A stretch of 48,176 bases of DNA from Methylobacterium sp. J-030 (GTDB taxonomy: Bacteria > Pseudomonadota > Alphaproteobacteria > Rhizobiales > Beijerinckiaceae), in assembly GCF_022829545.1 (NCBI RefSeq), contig NZ_JAKSYM010000363.1:1-48176 (forward strand), in the 5' to 3' direction. The position numbers and the translations under genes are program-made. Shown here one piece after another: positions 47,531 through 48,176 of this stretch (its first letter is position 1; the number at the start of each line of letters is the position of its first letter). The notes below the pieces were generated by a model. That model made no database searches. It saw only the letters and a program-made list of their open reading frames with translations, and was not told the origin of the DNA.

Positions 47531-48176
47531 TCAGCCGACCGCGTCCTCCACCAAAATCTCGCGCTTGCCGGCATGGTTGGCGGGCCCGACGATGCCTTCC
47601 ACCTCCATCCGCTCCATCAGCGAGGCGGCGCGGTTGTAGCCGATCTGCAGGCGGCGCTGGATGTAGCTGGTCGAGGCCTTCTGGTCGCGCAGCACCACCT
47701 GGACGGCCTGCTCGTAGAGGTCGCCGCCAGCCTCGCCGAAGGACCCCTGGTCGAACACCGCGCCGTCGAGTTCGAGTTCCGCCGCGCCGGCCTTGCCCTT
47801 GGCGCCCTTCTCGGGAGCCCCGTCCTCGTCGTCCGCCGTGACGGCGTCGAGGTAGCTCGGCCGCCCCTGGCGCTTGAGGTGGGCGACCACGCTCTCGACC
47901 TCGCTGTCCGAGCAGAACGGCCCATGCACGCGCGTCGTGCGCCCGCCGCCGGCCATGAACAGCATGTCGCCCTGACCGAGCAGCTGCTCCGCGCCCATCT
48001 CGCCCAGGATCGTGCGCGAGTCGATCTTGCTGGTGACCTGGAAGCTGATCCGGGTCGGGAAGTTCGCCTTGATCGTGCCGGTGATCACGTCCACCGACGG
48101 ACGCTGCGTCGCCATGATCAGGTGGATGCCCGCCGCCCGCGCCATCTGGGCCAGACGCTGGATCGCCCCCTCGATG
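47531..48176 (-). CDS. ftsK: DNA translocase FtsK (C-terminal part; runs off the window)
   Basis: The last ~215 residues of a septal DNA pump for chromosome segregation. HLIMATQRPSVDVITGTIKA, NFPTRISFQVTSKIDSRTIL and GQGDMLFMAGG are conserved motor segments. The final ~65 residues are the gamma winged helix: YEQAVQVVLRDQKASTSYIQ, RRLQIGYNRAASLMERMEVE and GIVGPANHAGKREIL, which reads polar KOPS sequences. The start, membrane domain and most of the motor lie beyond the right edge. The frame continues to base 48176. Confidence 0.97.
   Translation of the reverse strand, partial: IEGAIQRLAQMARAAGIHLIMATQRPSVDVITGTIKANFPTRISFQVTSKIDSRTILGEMGAEQLLGQGDMLFMAGGGRTTRVHGPFCSDSEVESVVAHLKRQGRPSYLDAVTADDEDGAPEKGAKGKAGAAELELDGAVFDQGSFGEAGGDLYEQAVQVVLRDQKASTSYIQRRLQIGYNRAASLMERMEVEGIVGPANHAGKREILVEDAVG

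Noticed and set aside
1..48176. CRISPR array, tRNA/rRNA genes, prophage or insertion sequence
   Set aside because: No regularly spaced repeats, no cloverleaf-like sequence with a TTCGA arm, and no transposase, integrase or phage structural gene was seen on either strand. Small structured RNAs could be missed by eye.

Overview
The window reads as chromosomal DNA from a GC-rich alphaproteobacterium of the order Hyphomicrobiales (Rhizobiales), most likely Methylobacterium or Methylorubrum. This rests on the origin-proximal partition and tRNA-modification genes (mnmE, mnmG, rsmG, parA, parB, holA, lptE, leuS), ROSE-like RNA thermometers in front of hsp20 genes, a TipF-like degenerate EAL protein, and abundant long extragenic palindromes. 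Two perfect 16-bp parS sites place the region near the replication origin. I see no tRNA, rRNA, CRISPR array, prophage or insertion sequence.

Layout. 1-5.9 kb: a palindromic repeat, a family 4-like uracil-DNA glycosylase, a membrane zinc metallopeptidase, a vapBC-type toxin-antitoxin pair, a small helical protein, an ABC-F ATPase and a small membrane protein. 5.9-14 kb: mnmE (minus strand), then a plus-strand run with a class A beta-lactamase, a YbaK-type tRNA deacylase, a secreted protein and panC, followed by a TipF-like protein, a MipA/OmpV porin-like protein, a metal-binding HMA protein and a 49-residue membrane peptide. 14-20.5 kb: mnmG, rsmG, parA, parB, converging with holA and lptE. 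20.7-33.1 kb: accessory and metabolic genes (AEC transporter, TonB siderophore receptor, acid phosphatase, an overlapping nucleotidyltransferase/unknown pair, a hydrolase lacking its serine, dapD, a cNMP-binding protein, a response regulator, an L,D-transpeptidase, a TetR/GST pair, yggS). 33.5-36.8 kb: leuS and a higBA-type module. 36.8-44.2 kb: a coupled yegS-terC-periplasmic binding protein operon, two envelope proteins (one with a dead nuclease-like domain), galM and an ArsR-type regulator. 44.2-47.1 kb: a minus-strand heat-shock block with two hsp20 genes and three companions. The window ends inside ftsK.

The genes that normally sit together in alphaproteobacteria are present but split: mnmE is inverted and about 7 kb from mnmG, and leuS is about 13 kb from lptE. 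Four families of long inverted repeats punctuate the gaps. In the best family, the outer arms differ between copies yet stay complementary within each copy.

The observations I rate highest are: parS sites, one inside the rsmG coding sequence; two ROSE-like thermometers with the same bulged-G hairpin; a nest of mutually exclusive hairpins in front of panC; twin 18-bp operators between tetR and its GST gene; the overlapping nucleotidyltransferase/unknown pair; and a domain shared by two unknown proteins of the hsp20 block. All calls are from reading the sequence. No database search was run.
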